From assembly GCF_010692725.1 (NCBI RefSeq), contig NZ_JAAFZB010000094.1, positions 434,001 through 498,000 on the forward strand: 64,000 nucleotides of DNA, given 5' to 3'. Made by a program: the position numbers and the translations under genes. The notes under the pieces were generated by a model. The model searched no databases, was not told the origin of the DNA, and was given only the letters and a program-made list of their open reading frames with translations. The number at the start of each line of letters is the position of its first letter. The stretch's first letter is position 1. This stretch comes from Flavihumibacter soli (GTDB taxonomy: Bacteria > Bacteroidota > Bacteroidia > Sphingobacteriales > Sphingobacteriaceae). Of this stretch, positions 27,177 through 36,498 are shown one piece after another.

Positions 27177-28250
27177 TTACCTCTTACCTCCTATCTCAAC
27201 TCTGCGTCGCTTTCTTTCAGCTTTCAAAAAACTCAGCAATACCTTTTCATCGTGATCGAGCGTCTTTAATTCAGATGTTCCGGCCGCCCGGTTTATCTTC
27301 CTAAGGTAGGTTTTGAGCGAACCGTCCAGATATGCCTCAAGCAAAGCAGGGAAGACATAGGATTTACGGCATATCGTACGGGTATTCCCTAAGCGTGCAG
27401 ATACCTCATCCAGTGCAGTGTTAATGTTCTTTTTGCGAAGTGTCTCATTGACCGGATACTCAAAACAGGCCAGCTGCCTGAGCGCTTCCAGGGTGCCTGA
27501 CCAGGTACGGAAATCCTTGGCTGTAAAATCACAGCAGCTGACCTCCCGGATATAGCTGTTAATCTTACCGGAATCTATTGAACGACGCTCACCCCCCGGT
27601 ATATAGTACTGAAACAGTTCCTGTCCCGGTATATCACGGCACTTTTTCACCAGTCTTGCCAGGGCTTTATCGTTCAGCTTAATTTCATGCTCAATTCCTT
27701 TCTTCCCTACAAAACGGAGCTTAATCGTATTTCCTTCAATTTTAACGTGCCGATCGCGCAACGTAGTTAAGCCGTAAGAACCATACAGCTGCTTATACTC
27801 TTCATTACCCACCCTGATAAGCGTTTTCTGCATGACATTGACCGAGATGGCGAGCACCTTCCGTTCATCCAGTTCCCGCCGGCGAAGGTCCTTCAAAATA
27901 TTCTTCCGGAAGTCCGGCAGTTTGCTTCCAAATTCCAGGAGCCGGAAATATTTGGTGTCGTTCCTGCGCCTGCTCCACTCATTGTGATAGCGATACTGCT
28001 TTCTTCCCGCAGCGTCAATTCCTGTTGCCTGCAAATGCGCATTGGCCTTATCAGCGATCCAGACCTCGGTCCAGGCGGGCGGCAGAACCAGCTTCCTGAT
28101 CCTTTCCAGTACATTCTCATCCCTAATCTTCTGCCCGCTCTTATCGAGGTAGACAAAGCCCTGAGCTGTTTTTTTTCTCGTAATTCCGGCAGTTGAGCCA
28201 CTTACATATCGCAGCCCCGTATCTTCCAGAATTTGTTCAATCTCTGTCAT
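27177..28250 (-). CDS. DNA topoisomerase IB (poxvirus/bacterial type)
   Basis: Relaxes supercoils by nicking one strand through a 3'-phosphotyrosine link. Seen: the N-terminal domain with VLPPAWTEVWI, AGRKQYRYHNEW and the RVGNEEY block, then the catalytic domain with TLRDRHVKI, FTAKDFRTWSGT and the nucleophile Tyr298 in CRKSYVFPALLEAY. Length 357 residues from the ATG at 28250 (MTEIEQILED); an in-frame start five codons earlier is less family-like. It is convergent with the small protein gene at 27160. Bacterial IB enzymes are sporadic, often accessory genes. Confidence 0.92.
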   Translation of the reverse strand: MTEIEQILEDTGLRYVSGSTAGITRKKTAQGFVYLDKSGQKIRDENVLERIRKLVLPPAWTEVWIADKANAHLQATGIDAAGRKQYRYHNEWSRRRNDTKYFRLLEFGSKLPDFRKNILKDLRRRELDERKVLAISVNVMQKTLIRVGNEEYKQLYGSYGLTTLRDRHVKIEGNTIKLRFVGKKGIEHEIKLNDKALARLVKKCRDIPGQELFQYYIPGGERRSIDSGKINSYIREVSCCDFTAKDFRTWSGTLEALRQLACFEYPVNETLRKKNINTALDEVSARLGNTRTICRKSYVFPALLEAYLDGSLKTYLRKINRAAGTSELKTLDHDEKVLLSFLKAERKRRRVEIGGKR

Positions 28251-28495
28251 GCCATCATAAAGCAAAAAAATGCAAAAATGTTTACGTGCCAGAGAATGAG
28301 CATGAACGGCAATGCGATGTGCGACCTCTTTCGGTGTCCCGGACCATGATCGCTATTTATTTTCAAAATTAAAACCTTATAGAGACGGCTGGGTTAAATT
28401 AGAACCCTATATCTACCTTATTGCTGGAGGCCGTCTCAATGATTTTGAAGACGGCTTCGTTCATCCGGCCAAAATGAGTAAGTTTGGTTACAAGC

Positions 28496-29872
28496 ATGTT
28501 CCGGTTATTTCCCGCTGCATTTAGTTTCTGCCTGTTTTTTGGTGCATTGAGCGCAAACGGGCAGCCCAGGCATAGCCCGGCCGTAATCGATACGGCGGCG
28601 ATTGACCACCTTCTTGATTCCGCTTCTAAAAAATATGCTTTCAACGGGGTAGCCCTGCTTGCACAGGACGGCCAGGTGATCATAGAAAAAGGATATGGCT
28701 GGAAAAACATAAAGAGTAATACGCTTCATGACACGGCCAGTATTTTTCAAACCGGCTCCATCACCAAAGCCTTTACCGCGGCTGTTATCCTGAAATTGCA
28801 GGAGCAGGGGAAATTATCCGTGTCGGATCCGCTCGCGAAATTTCTTCCGGGCTATCCCAACGGCGATAAGATCACGCTTCATCACCTTCTTACCCACACT
28901 TCGGGCATTTACGACTATACGCAGAGCCTGGCACCTTACAAATTTATCATCAAAAAAACGGCCGACCGGAAGAGCATACTGAACATTTTCCGGGATAAGC
29001 CGCTTGCTTTTGAACCGGGCTCCGGCTTCAGCTACAGCAGCTCCGGCTATTACCTCCTGGGGATGGTCATCGAGCAGGTGACAGGTAAGCCCTATGAGCA
29101 GGTGGTCCGGGAAATGATATTCAGGCCATTGGGTATGAGCCATTCCGGCTTCGACTTCCGCGGCTTAAAAAGCGCATCCCGGTCGACGGGCTACAGCGTA
29201 TTTTACAGGGAGAGGCAATCCGTGGCTTTTGACATGGACTCCACGGTGCTTTATGCCGCGGGCGGAATCTACAGCACGGCCGGCGACCTGTTTAGGTGGA
29301 CGGAAGCCTTCTCGGGTCCGAAATTCCTGTCCGCCGCTTCCCGGCAACAGGCCTTAAGTCCCTATAGGAGCAATTACGCTTTTGGCTGGGCGGTCGATTC
29401 GCTTTTCGGTAAAAAGTTTATAGCCCATGGCGGCTTAACTGCGAATTTCAGCAGCTATATCCTGCACTTTGTGGATGAAGACATTACCCTGATCTTACTT
29501 AGTAATACCGCAGGTAATTTATGGGACCTGTGCGTGAAGACGTCCCAGCTTGTATTCGGCCAGCCCTATCCCTGGGGAAGCCGTCCGGAAGCAGAACCCG
29601 GCAAAGAGGTACTTGACCAGTTTGCGGGAACCTACTCAAACAGCGATAAGCTCAGCTTCTTTATCAGTCTAAAAGATGGCAGGCTGCATTTAAATGGCTC
29701 GCCAGCCACCAGGGTTTCCGATGACCCGCTGGTTTCCCTCGGCGGCAGCCGCTTTTACAGCAGGAGGTTTAACCTGGAGATCTGCTTTGTGAAAGATGCG
29801 GAGGGCAAGGTGACCGGCTTAAGATCGCGACGGGAAGGCTTATCGCTGGATTGGAAAAAACTTGAGCAGTGA
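28496..29872 (+). CDS. Secreted serine hydrolase, beta-lactamase (class C/PBP4*) family
   Basis: A signal peptide (MFRLFPAAFSFCLFFGALSANG) precedes a beta-lactamase-like domain with the nucleophile motif SITK (Ser88, Lys91 in FQTGSITKAF), a Tyr motif in FSYSSSGYYLLG and the HGG motif in IAHGGLTANF. The C-terminal 100 residues form a small beta-rich domain seen in many family members. The TTG at 28484 is open, but the ATG at 28496 begins the signal peptide. Family members include esterases, D-aminopeptidases and peptidases; the substrate is unknown. It faces a second family member on the opposite strand. Confidence 0.88.
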   Translation: MFRLFPAAFSFCLFFGALSANGQPRHSPAVIDTAAIDHLLDSASKKYAFNGVALLAQDGQVIIEKGYGWKNIKSNTLHDTASIFQTGSITKAFTAAVILKLQEQGKLSVSDPLAKFLPGYPNGDKITLHHLLTHTSGIYDYTQSLAPYKFIIKKTADRKSILNIFRDKPLAFEPGSGFSYSSSGYYLLGMVIEQVTGKPYEQVVREMIFRPLGMSHSGFDFRGLKSASRSTGYSVFYRERQSVAFDMDSTVLYAAGGIYSTAGDLFRWTEAFSGPKFLSAASRQQALSPYRSNYAFGWAVDSLFGKKFIAHGGLTANFSSYILHFVDEDITLILLSNTAGNLWDLCVKTSQLVFGQPYPWGSRPEAEPGKEVLDQFAGTYSNSDKLSFFISLKDGRLHLNGSPATRVSDDPLVSLGGSRFYSRRFNLEICFVKDAEGKVTGLRSRREGLSLDWKKLEQ

Positions 29873-29945
29873 TAGGCTGACCTGCCACTGAAGGCTCCAT
29901 CCGGAGACACGATGCCAGTCTATCTCCTGTGACTAAGGCCAATTA

Positions 29946-31130
29946 TTACATACCGGAAAAATGCTCGATAAAAGCACGGGCGAAATCGGAAACAAAAAGA
30001 TCTTTACCCAGGCTGGTTTTAAATGGGTTAGGTAAGGGGATAGGGGGGTACAGGGTCAGGTAAAACGGGCGGCTGAGGTCCTGTGAATTGGCGAGAATGA
30101 TAAAGGTCAGATCCTTTTCGGGGATCTTAATAAAGAGCGAAGAATACCCGAACCACCAGCCTGTGTGCCAGACGATCTTTACACCCAGGTAATATTTAAC
30201 AAACCAGCCGTAACCATAGCGAAGCTTTCTGCCTGTGGGTGTTACATAGGGAGTAAATACCTGCTCCCAGGTCTGCCGCTTCAGAAACATCCCGTCATCG
30301 ATGGCGTTTGAATAGATTGCCAGGTCTGAAACCGAGCTCATCAGACCGGCGGCGGGCCCAAATCCGTAGTGAGATTGAACCGGGTGGAGCCGTCCGCCAC
30401 CCCAGGTGTATGGCTTGGCTATCCTGCTACGGAAAGTTTCGGGATCATATCCCGACAGCTTAAAGTTTATGCTGTCGTCGATACTGGGAACCGTATTTGC
30501 CAGGTGCAGGGGGCTTATAATATTCGCTGTCAGGAGTTGCCCGAAAGTTTCCCCCGAAGCTTTTTCGATCACCTGACCGAGCCTGTTATACCAGTCGCCG
30601 TTGTATTTAAAACTATAGCCCGGCTTGTAGCCATTGAAGTCATTTCCGGCTGCCGTGTGGGTAAGCAGGTGCTTCACCTTTATCCGCTTGTCGCTGTCCC
30701 AGCGCCCTCCCAGGTCGATGCCGTATTTGGCTATGGGGTCTTCCAGGCTGATCTTACCCTGCTCTGCCAGCTGCATCAGGATGATGGCGCCGAAGGTCTT
30801 TGTTACGGATGCCAGGTGGTAAGCCGTATGCTCATCCGGCACTACTTTGTTCTCTACGTCTGCATAACCGAAACCTTTTTTCCAGATCAGGTTTCTTTCG
30901 TTTACGATGCCCGCCGATATGGACGGGATGTTATAACGCTTACGAAGAGCTTCAAGATGCTTCTCAAAATGCGCTATATTTTCAGCATTCCAAACCTTAT
31001 CAGATCTGCGTACCGGAGTGGCCTGATGGCTTTGGCTGGTTATGCAGGAACTTAACAGAATGGAGGTCCAGAGTAAAATAAGCCTGCCGACCTGGTAAGT
31101 TCTCCGGCGATGTGCGGTAACAGCATTCAT
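29946..31130 (-). CDS. Serine hydrolase lipoprotein, beta-lactamase (class C) family
   Basis: An N-terminal hydrophobic stretch ends at a lipobox-like LLSSC (about residue 29), so this is probably a lipoprotein. The hydrolase domain has the nucleophile motif SVTK in LASVTKTFG, a Tyr-Asn motif near FKYNGDWYN and HTG in IVWHTGWWFG. At 394 residues it lacks the C-terminal domain of its neighbour at 28496, and the two are not close paralogues by eye. They converge tail to tail with a 73-base gap. Function could be peptidase, esterase or cell-wall related. Confidence 0.87.
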   Translation of the reverse strand: MNAVTAHRRRTYQVGRLILLWTSILLSSCITSQSHQATPVRRSDKVWNAENIAHFEKHLEALRKRYNIPSISAGIVNERNLIWKKGFGYADVENKVVPDEHTAYHLASVTKTFGAIILMQLAEQGKISLEDPIAKYGIDLGGRWDSDKRIKVKHLLTHTAAGNDFNGYKPGYSFKYNGDWYNRLGQVIEKASGETFGQLLTANIISPLHLANTVPSIDDSINFKLSGYDPETFRSRIAKPYTWGGGRLHPVQSHYGFGPAAGLMSSVSDLAIYSNAIDDGMFLKRQTWEQVFTPYVTPTGRKLRYGYGWFVKYYLGVKIVWHTGWWFGYSSLFIKIPEKDLTFIILANSQDLSRPFYLTLYPPIPLPNPFKTSLGKDLFVSDFARAFIEHFSGM

Positions 31131-31329
31131 ACCAATAAGGTAAACAAAATCGCCTGAATAAGAAAAATGTCAGAGTGCCGCGACCCTCCTACCTAACTCT
31201 ATAACCCTATAAACACTATGACTGATATATCCATAAAAATGAAAAACCTCCTGTCCAGATAGCAATTCATCAAAACTTTTTATGCAGCATTTTCTTTCAT
31301 ACTAAACTTTCTTTAGCTCCAATCCAGGT

Positions 31330-31716
31330 ATGACGCACACGATATTAATAGTTGATGATGACGATATCGTGGTTTTTATTCACAAAATGATTATCAGAGA
31401 ATGCAATATTAGCATTGACCCAATCTCGTTTGACAACGGCAGCAAGGCCTTTGACTATCTGAACAACAATCATCGTGAATTTGAAAAGTGTCTAATCTTG
31501 CTGGATATCCAGATGCCGGTGATGAATGGCTGGCAGCTACTGGACATCCTGGAAGAAGCGCCGTTCAGAGAAAAACTCGCCGTTGTCCTGGTTACTTCTT
31601 CGATCGATTCACTTGACCGGAAAAAATCAGAGGATTATCCCCTCGTCTGCGGCTTTATTTCAAAGCCTTTGACCATGGAGAACTGCAGTGAGATCAAAAG
31701 TTCTTTAGAGATCTGA
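31330..31716 (+). CDS. Single-domain response regulator
   Basis: 128 residues, receiver only: acidic pocket ILIVDDDDIVVF, phosphoacceptor in LLDIQMPVMNGWQLL, switch residue in VLVTSSIDSLD and Lys in ISKPLTMEN. There is no DNA-binding or enzymatic output. It lies 3' to 3' with the PAS/DHp protein at 31959, from which it is separated by about 240 bases, so the two may work together although they are not in one operon. Confidence 0.9.
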   Translation: MTHTILIVDDDDIVVFIHKMIIRECNISIDPISFDNGSKAFDYLNNNHREFEKCLILLDIQMPVMNGWQLLDILEEAPFREKLAVVLVTSSIDSLDRKKSEDYPLVCGFISKPLTMENCSEIKSSLEI

Positions 31717-31958
31717 TCCGTGGCCTGATGCCGTTAGTACCCCTTGCGCATACGGCCTGTTTGAGTGTCAGCCCCAGGATTGCATGGAAACCGCTGATGG
31801 CATCGGAATACCGCGCGAGCTGCAGCCTGTTCTTTTTAATAAATATACCCCTGCTGCCCGCAAGGGCGTGGACGGACAAGAATCCGTAGGCCTGGGATGT
31901 GGATCGTTAAGACCCTGACGGAAGCCCATGATGGCAGAGTATGGCAAAAGTATAGTCA

Positions 31959-33371
31959 CTAATCCGCCTTGTCAAAAAAACTATCTCTATTGTCAACTAA
32001 GGGTGAGAAATCAATATTATACTCCTGGTTCAGCTGCCTTTTTTTATCGTATGAAATATTAAGTTGTTGAATGTAGGAGTCCAGTTCTTCAAAGACGTTC
32101 AATATTTTTTTTGTTATGTCAAGCATGTCTTTCTCGTTCAGATCGGCGTCCTTAATAAGCTTGCTCATTCCTAAAATATTGGCAATAGGCCTTCGAATGA
32201 TGTGTGAGATGTCAAATAAAATTTGTTCAATGGAAGTTATGTACTCTATAAAGAGAGTTATGTCCTGTGTAGCGCCATACCAGATCGTTCTTCCATCCGC
32301 CCTGTTTTCCGGAACTGCGCGAAGCCACCGCCATCTTATTGTATCATTAAAGACAACTCTATAATGAACACTCAGGAAATCATTCGTTCTGTATGCCTTT
32401 GCCAATGCCTCCTTAAATGTGAGCTTGTCAGGTTCATAAATAACTTCGAGTAATTCGTCGATGTCAGGTTCCGAATCATTGATACTATGGTTATAGGCAT
32501 CCGTACCTAAACTCATAAAAAGTATTTTGGTTCTGCCGTCAGGCTGGACTTCAAACTGATAGGTGTTTGCCGGCACCTGGCTTGTTATGTTCTTCAACAG
32601 CAAAGCATCCGATTTAATCTTGTCGATAGCTCTCCATTGTTCTATAAATACTCCCAGTACTCTCCCAAGTAGCCTGATCAAGGTTCCTTCCTCCGGTAAA
32701 AATATAGAACCTTCATAGGCAGGAACTTCTGTGAGGTAACAGACTTCCAGAAAACCGTAATGTTCATTGGTACTTTTTATTTCCGACTGGAGAAGCCATC
32801 CAGTTTTCCTGAAGTTCTCCGTACTAAATTCTTCACCGCTGCCCAGCACTATGCGAACCCCTGTTACTTCCGGGTATTGCCAGCCTTCCCGGATAGGATC
32901 TAAAGATAGTTCTAATGCGGTTTTAATATTCGGGTTCTGAAAGAACACTTCAATCAAATCTACAATAGACAATTGCTCCTTTACCCGCTCTTTTAGATCG
33001 TACGACAATTTTCTGCCTATTTCTACCGGATCGAGTGTCCAGATATAATAAATATGATTGCCGGATCCAAAACTGACGGCATTAATGTCGGCGTAAACAT
33101 GGTGTCCCTCCTTACTTTTTACCCAATGTTTATGTTCCGCCTTGTAGGCTGTCAAAAAATCTTCAAACGAAAATGTTTTTGCGTTTCGGTACTCTTTCAG
33201 GAACGACCCGTCAATAAAATCACAGAAATTCGACCCGGAAAACGGGGTTTCTTTGTTGTCTAGAAATGCCTTAGCCCGCTCATTGATCAGCTTAATTTCT
33301 CCCTGCTGGTCAGTAACAATTAAAGGAACCGGGGCTGCATTAAAAAATGATTTATATAACAGTTCTGTCAT
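31959..33371 (-). CDS. PAS/GAF-like sensor protein ending in a DHp-like domain, no ATPase domain
   Basis: 470 residues, no signal peptide or membrane helix. An N-terminal PAS domain (about 1-125), a GAF-like middle (about 135-245) and a second PAS domain (about 260-375, ending WYGATQDITLF) precede a short helical hairpin with DISHIIRRPIANILGMSKLI. That is the H-box pattern of HisKA with a histidine followed by RRPIA in place of ExRTPL. The chain ends some 75 residues later with no N, G1 or G2 box. It therefore cannot bind ATP as a normal kinase; it could receive phosphate or dimerise with a partner. Two other window proteins (43393, 46214) share this ending. Confidence 0.85.
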   Translation of the reverse strand: MTELLYKSFFNAAPVPLIVTDQQGEIKLINERAKAFLDNKETPFSGSNFCDFIDGSFLKEYRNAKTFSFEDFLTAYKAEHKHWVKSKEGHHVYADINAVSFGSGNHIYYIWTLDPVEIGRKLSYDLKERVKEQLSIVDLIEVFFQNPNIKTALELSLDPIREGWQYPEVTGVRIVLGSGEEFSTENFRKTGWLLQSEIKSTNEHYGFLEVCYLTEVPAYEGSIFLPEEGTLIRLLGRVLGVFIEQWRAIDKIKSDALLLKNITSQVPANTYQFEVQPDGRTKILFMSLGTDAYNHSINDSEPDIDELLEVIYEPDKLTFKEALAKAYRTNDFLSVHYRVVFNDTIRWRWLRAVPENRADGRTIWYGATQDITLFIEYITSIEQILFDISHIIRRPIANILGMSKLIKDADLNEKDMLDITKKILNVFEELDSYIQQLNISYDKKRQLNQEYNIDFSPLVDNRDSFFDKAD

Positions 33372-33486
33372 GCCGACGATTTTAACCTTCCGCCTGAAAA
33401 TTTCCCACAGCCTGCCGATATCCTGGCATGATGTAAGTTACAGGTTTTTAAGATAATTGCACACTGATCGAGTCCGGAAACATTAA

Positions 33487-33708
33487 ATGAAACATCAATT
33501 ATTCCCATGGGGAAGCCTGATTTTCTCTCAACACCCTGACAAGGTGGCCGGCAAATCCGAAACACGTTACTGGAGTCCCGAAAATATCCCTGTGTTGGTT
33601 GAGAAGCAGGCGATCTGCATTATTCACACCGTACAGGATATCACGGAACTGGATAATATCCTACGGGATATTATCGGCAAGGCTCAACCGACCTATCTAC
33701 TGCTTTGA
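33487..33708 (+). pseudogene. Probable remnant of a PAS-domain protein
   Basis: A 73-codon frame opening MKHQLFPWG. Its middle, TRYWSPENIPVL followed by CIIHTVQDITELD, matches the last strands of a family of PAS domains common in this phylum (RYWSP.N.PV...IIH.V.DVT). The first half of the domain and everything after it are missing, so it is more likely a decayed gene piece than a working protein, though a tiny standalone protein cannot be excluded. Confidence 0.45.
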
Positions 33709-33818
33709 GCGGATACGATTTCAACCAGACTGGCTAGCAAACTGTTAAAAAAGTATACTTAATTTGTTTAAATTGTTCTGAATAACAAAAACCAACCTCA
33801 CTACTTTAATTTTATGCT

Positions 33819-34394
33819 ATGGCAAAAACAGCTGCAGAATTCGAACAGGAATTCATTCAGACCGCTAAAGAAAAAACCGGAAAAAGCCTTGATGAATGGC
33901 TCGATGTGATAAAGCCGAGCGGTTATACCAGGCCGATGGAGATATTAAACTGGCTTAAATCCGATCATAAGCTCAATCACATGCAGGCTAATTTTCTGGC
34001 TAACATTTATTTGAATAACGGGCAGGTGGTCTACCAGAATGAAAACAATCTTCTTGAAAATCAATTTGTAAAATGCGAAGCAATGCGTTCGCTTTTCGAT
34101 TCTATATCGCAGAACATCCTCACACAATTCCCCGGAACGCAACTAATCCCTAAGAAAACCTATATTTCATTCACTGCTCAGCGTGAATTTGCAGCAATTA
34201 ACCTCAAGCCCAAAGAAATTCGCCTGGGCCTGGACCTTGGCGACGAACCCTTCAATGAGATCGTGCAAAAATCAAAGCTCAGCGGACCTATGCCGCGAAT
34301 ATCTCATATGGTCGTATTAACTGATATCAGTCAGCTTGATAACCGCATTACCGATTATCTAACACAATCTTTTAACCGTTCAAATAAAAAATAA
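33819..34394 (+). CDS. DUF4287/DUF5655 domain protein
   Basis: 191 residues. The N-terminal half (KTGKSLDEWLDVIKPSG, then WLKSDHKLNHMQANFLANIY) matches DUF4287, and the C-terminal half (IPKKTYISFTAQREFAAI, IRLGLDLGDEP) matches DUF5655. No enzymatic role is established for either that I know of; the protein is soluble and has no signal peptide. It is followed 9 bases later by a VOC-family gene, with which it probably forms a two-gene operon. Confidence 0.8.
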   Translation: MAKTAAEFEQEFIQTAKEKTGKSLDEWLDVIKPSGYTRPMEILNWLKSDHKLNHMQANFLANIYLNNGQVVYQNENNLLENQFVKCEAMRSLFDSISQNILTQFPGTQLIPKKTYISFTAQREFAAINLKPKEIRLGLDLGDEPFNEIVQKSKLSGPMPRISHMVVLTDISQLDNRITDYLTQSFNRSNKK

Positions 34395-34403
34395 CACACT
34401 TGT

Positions 34404-34784
34404 ATGAGCAACAATAATGTCCTGGGACTTCGGACGACCATATACATGGTGGCCGATATCGATGCGGCAAAACAGTGGTATTCAGATGCTTTCCTGACAC
34501 CACCCTACTTTGATGAGCCTTTTTATGTGGGATTTAATATTGCCGGCTATGAACTTGGACTTCAGCCTGAGGCCGGAGAGGTTGGAGATAAGAAGGAAAG
34601 CGTGCTGACCTACTGGGGTGTTGAGGATATTACTGCTGAATATAACCGGCTATTAGGTCTCGGAGCTGTCTCGCACAGCCAGCCGGAGAATGTCGGCGGT
34701 GAAATCATGGTTGCCAGTGTGAAAGATCCCTGGGGTAACATTATCGGGTTGATCTATAACCCGGAATTCAAGCCAGGCTCATAA
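34404..34784 (+). CDS. VOC-superfamily (glyoxalase-like) protein
   Basis: 126 residues with a single-chain VOC fold made of two beta-alpha-beta-beta-beta units: LRTTIYMVADIDAAKQWYSDAF in the first and VTYWGVEDITAEYNRLLGLGA (read as VLTYWGVEDI) in the second, ending DPWGNIIGLIYNPEF. The family includes glyoxalase I, resistance proteins and dioxygenases, and the metal ligands here are not fully canonical, so substrate and activity remain open. Confidence 0.82.
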   Translation: MSNNNVLGLRTTIYMVADIDAAKQWYSDAFLTPPYFDEPFYVGFNIAGYELGLQPEAGEVGDKKESVLTYWGVEDITAEYNRLLGLGAVSHSQPENVGGEIMVASVKDPWGNIIGLIYNPEFKPGS

Positions 34785-34805
34785 GATCAACCCTATGACG
34801 CCAGA

Positions 34806-36263
34806 TTAGTGTTCGATTACCTTGATCAGGCTTCCCTGGGCCACCTGGTCAGTTAATTTCATCCCGTTAATGATAGCGAACTCCTCATAACGCTTGGAGG
34901 GAACATTATAAGTAACGAATGCCTGCTGAAGGCTTCCAGTCTGCTTGACTGTTTTAATGCGAACTCTTTCAGGCTGGCGATTGATCTTCGATGCATCGGT
35001 CAGCTCTTTGAAACTGCCCATCGTGCTGGTGAATAAAGGAAGGTAATTATTGAAATTAGTCGAGCTCGTCACACCGATCATGTGATAGATATTCCCGCCG
35101 TACTGAATCAGATAAGACAGGGTCCGGACAACCTCTTGTTGCTGGGTCTGCTGCTGCTCTGCAGGGACCTGGTCAGCGACTATCGCCACGGCCGGTAAGC
35201 CGTTAACACTTAATTCTTTAGATTCAAGAGCCTTCAGGCTGTACCTTTGAAGAACAGCCGATGCAGCTTCCTGCAATGTTTTGCCGGGCGCAAGGGTGAC
35301 CATCATCATCGCGTTGCCATCCTTTGGTGCCATCTGCACTTTATCCGGACTATTTTGAAAAGCCCAGTTAGCGGGTATCGGGAATTGCAGTTTCAGAACC
35401 GGGTGGTAAAAGACGCTATTCTCGACAAAACCCTGTTTCGGATCTTCTCCGTAGACCAATCCTTCGATCCGTTTTAAATACGTGTTGCGGTTCACCTGGG
35501 GATCTTTCAGGTTAAGCTTCTGACTCCATTCCGTTGCAAGCTTGTCTACGGTGACATGGCGATCGCCCGGGTTTGGGTGGGTTGATAAAAAATCTGGAAT
35601 AGCCTCTCCTTCACCAGCGGATTTTCTTTCGAGGGTGCTGAAAAAGCCGGCCATCTGGTGAGCATCGTAACCGATCTTTGAAGAATATTCGACTCCGAGA
35701 CGATCTGATTCTCTTTCGGCATCGCGGCCGAACTTAAGCAGCAAAAGGCCGAGACCCTGCGATGCTTGCTCTGCAAACTGTGCAAATTCGGGAGAAATAA
35801 TCATACCGGTTATTAATCCCAGCTGGCTCAGCATCTGATCCCGTTGCTGTTCCACAGAGTGTCTTGCTGCAATATGTCCTATCTCATGCCCTAAAACCCC
35901 TGCAAACTCCGCTTCGTTGTTGAAATGAGCCATAATACCCCGGGTGAAATAAACATACCCGCCGGGAACAGCAAAAGCATTCAGGACATCCGAATCGACG
36001 ATACGAAACTGGTATTCAATGTTTGGCCTGTGGGAGATAGCAGCCATTTGCTTTCCCTTGAGGTTTATAAAGTCCTGAAGCTCTTTGTTGTCATATAAAC
36101 CCATCTCCTGGATGATCTGGGGGTCTGCCTCCTTCCCCATAGCGAGCTCCTGAGCTTCCGACATAAAAACGACCTGCTTTTTACCGCTTACCGGATTTAC
36201 AGCGCAGGCATCGATCATTAGAACTGATCCTGCTAATACAACAGAGAGAATAAAAGCTTTCAT
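34806..36263 (-). CDS. M48-family metalloprotease, probable lipoprotein
   Basis: An N-terminal hydrophobic segment ends in IDAC (Cys20), a possible lipobox. The zinc site is HEIGH (His126, Glu127, His130 in GVLGHEIGHIAARHS), with the third ligand likely in ERESDRLGVEY. A C-terminal segment after about residue 290 (KLQFPIPANWAF to KVIEH) resembles the extra domain of M48 proteins of the BepA/YfgC or LoiP kind in Bacteroidota. These periplasmic or outer-membrane-facing proteases degrade misfolded envelope proteins. At 485 residues it is full length. It stands alone on this strand. Confidence 0.88.
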   Translation of the reverse strand: MKAFILSVVLAGSVLMIDACAVNPVSGKKQVVFMSEAQELAMGKEADPQIIQEMGLYDNKELQDFINLKGKQMAAISHRPNIEYQFRIVDSDVLNAFAVPGGYVYFTRGIMAHFNNEAEFAGVLGHEIGHIAARHSVEQQRDQMLSQLGLITGMIISPEFAQFAEQASQGLGLLLLKFGRDAERESDRLGVEYSSKIGYDAHQMAGFFSTLERKSAGEGEAIPDFLSTHPNPGDRHVTVDKLATEWSQKLNLKDPQVNRNTYLKRIEGLVYGEDPKQGFVENSVFYHPVLKLQFPIPANWAFQNSPDKVQMAPKDGNAMMMVTLAPGKTLQEAASAVLQRYSLKALESKELSVNGLPAVAIVADQVPAEQQQTQQQEVVRTLSYLIQYGGNIYHMIGVTSSTNFNNYLPLFTSTMGSFKELTDASKINRQPERVRIKTVKQTGSLQQAFVTYNVPSKRYEEFAIINGMKLTDQVAQGSLIKVIEH

Positions 36264-36498
36264 AAGTTTTCTTTAACAATCGATTTTTTGCTGGAATAGG
36301 GCAATGAATTTAACCCTGTCTTTAGCACCGGGTCAAATCTAAACTTTCCATCAACTAAAAATTAATTGGGTTTCAATCTGTATTAGGCAAAGATGATACC
36401 AAACCAAGCAGAACCAGATCTTCGAAAACTTTAAGCAAAAGAAGGGCACGAAACTTTGCCAATAGCAGCTGCGGTGGCAGGTTTCCTTACCTGCTAAA

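Noticed and set aside
28312-28524. 70-codon frame before the serine hydrolase, and the GAGACGGC/GCCGTCTC inverted arms at 28382-28437
   Set aside because: The frame overlaps the signal peptide of the real gene in another frame; the arms are only 8 bases and 40 apart with no T run.
31694-31959. Two minus-strand frames of about 60 codons downstream of the PAS/DHp gene
   Set aside because: Overlapping frames with no family resemblance; they do not continue the missing ATPase domain.
36477-36494. Hairpin GCAGGT/ACCTGC after the MFS gene as a terminator
   Set aside because: Six-base stem without a T run on the relevant strand.
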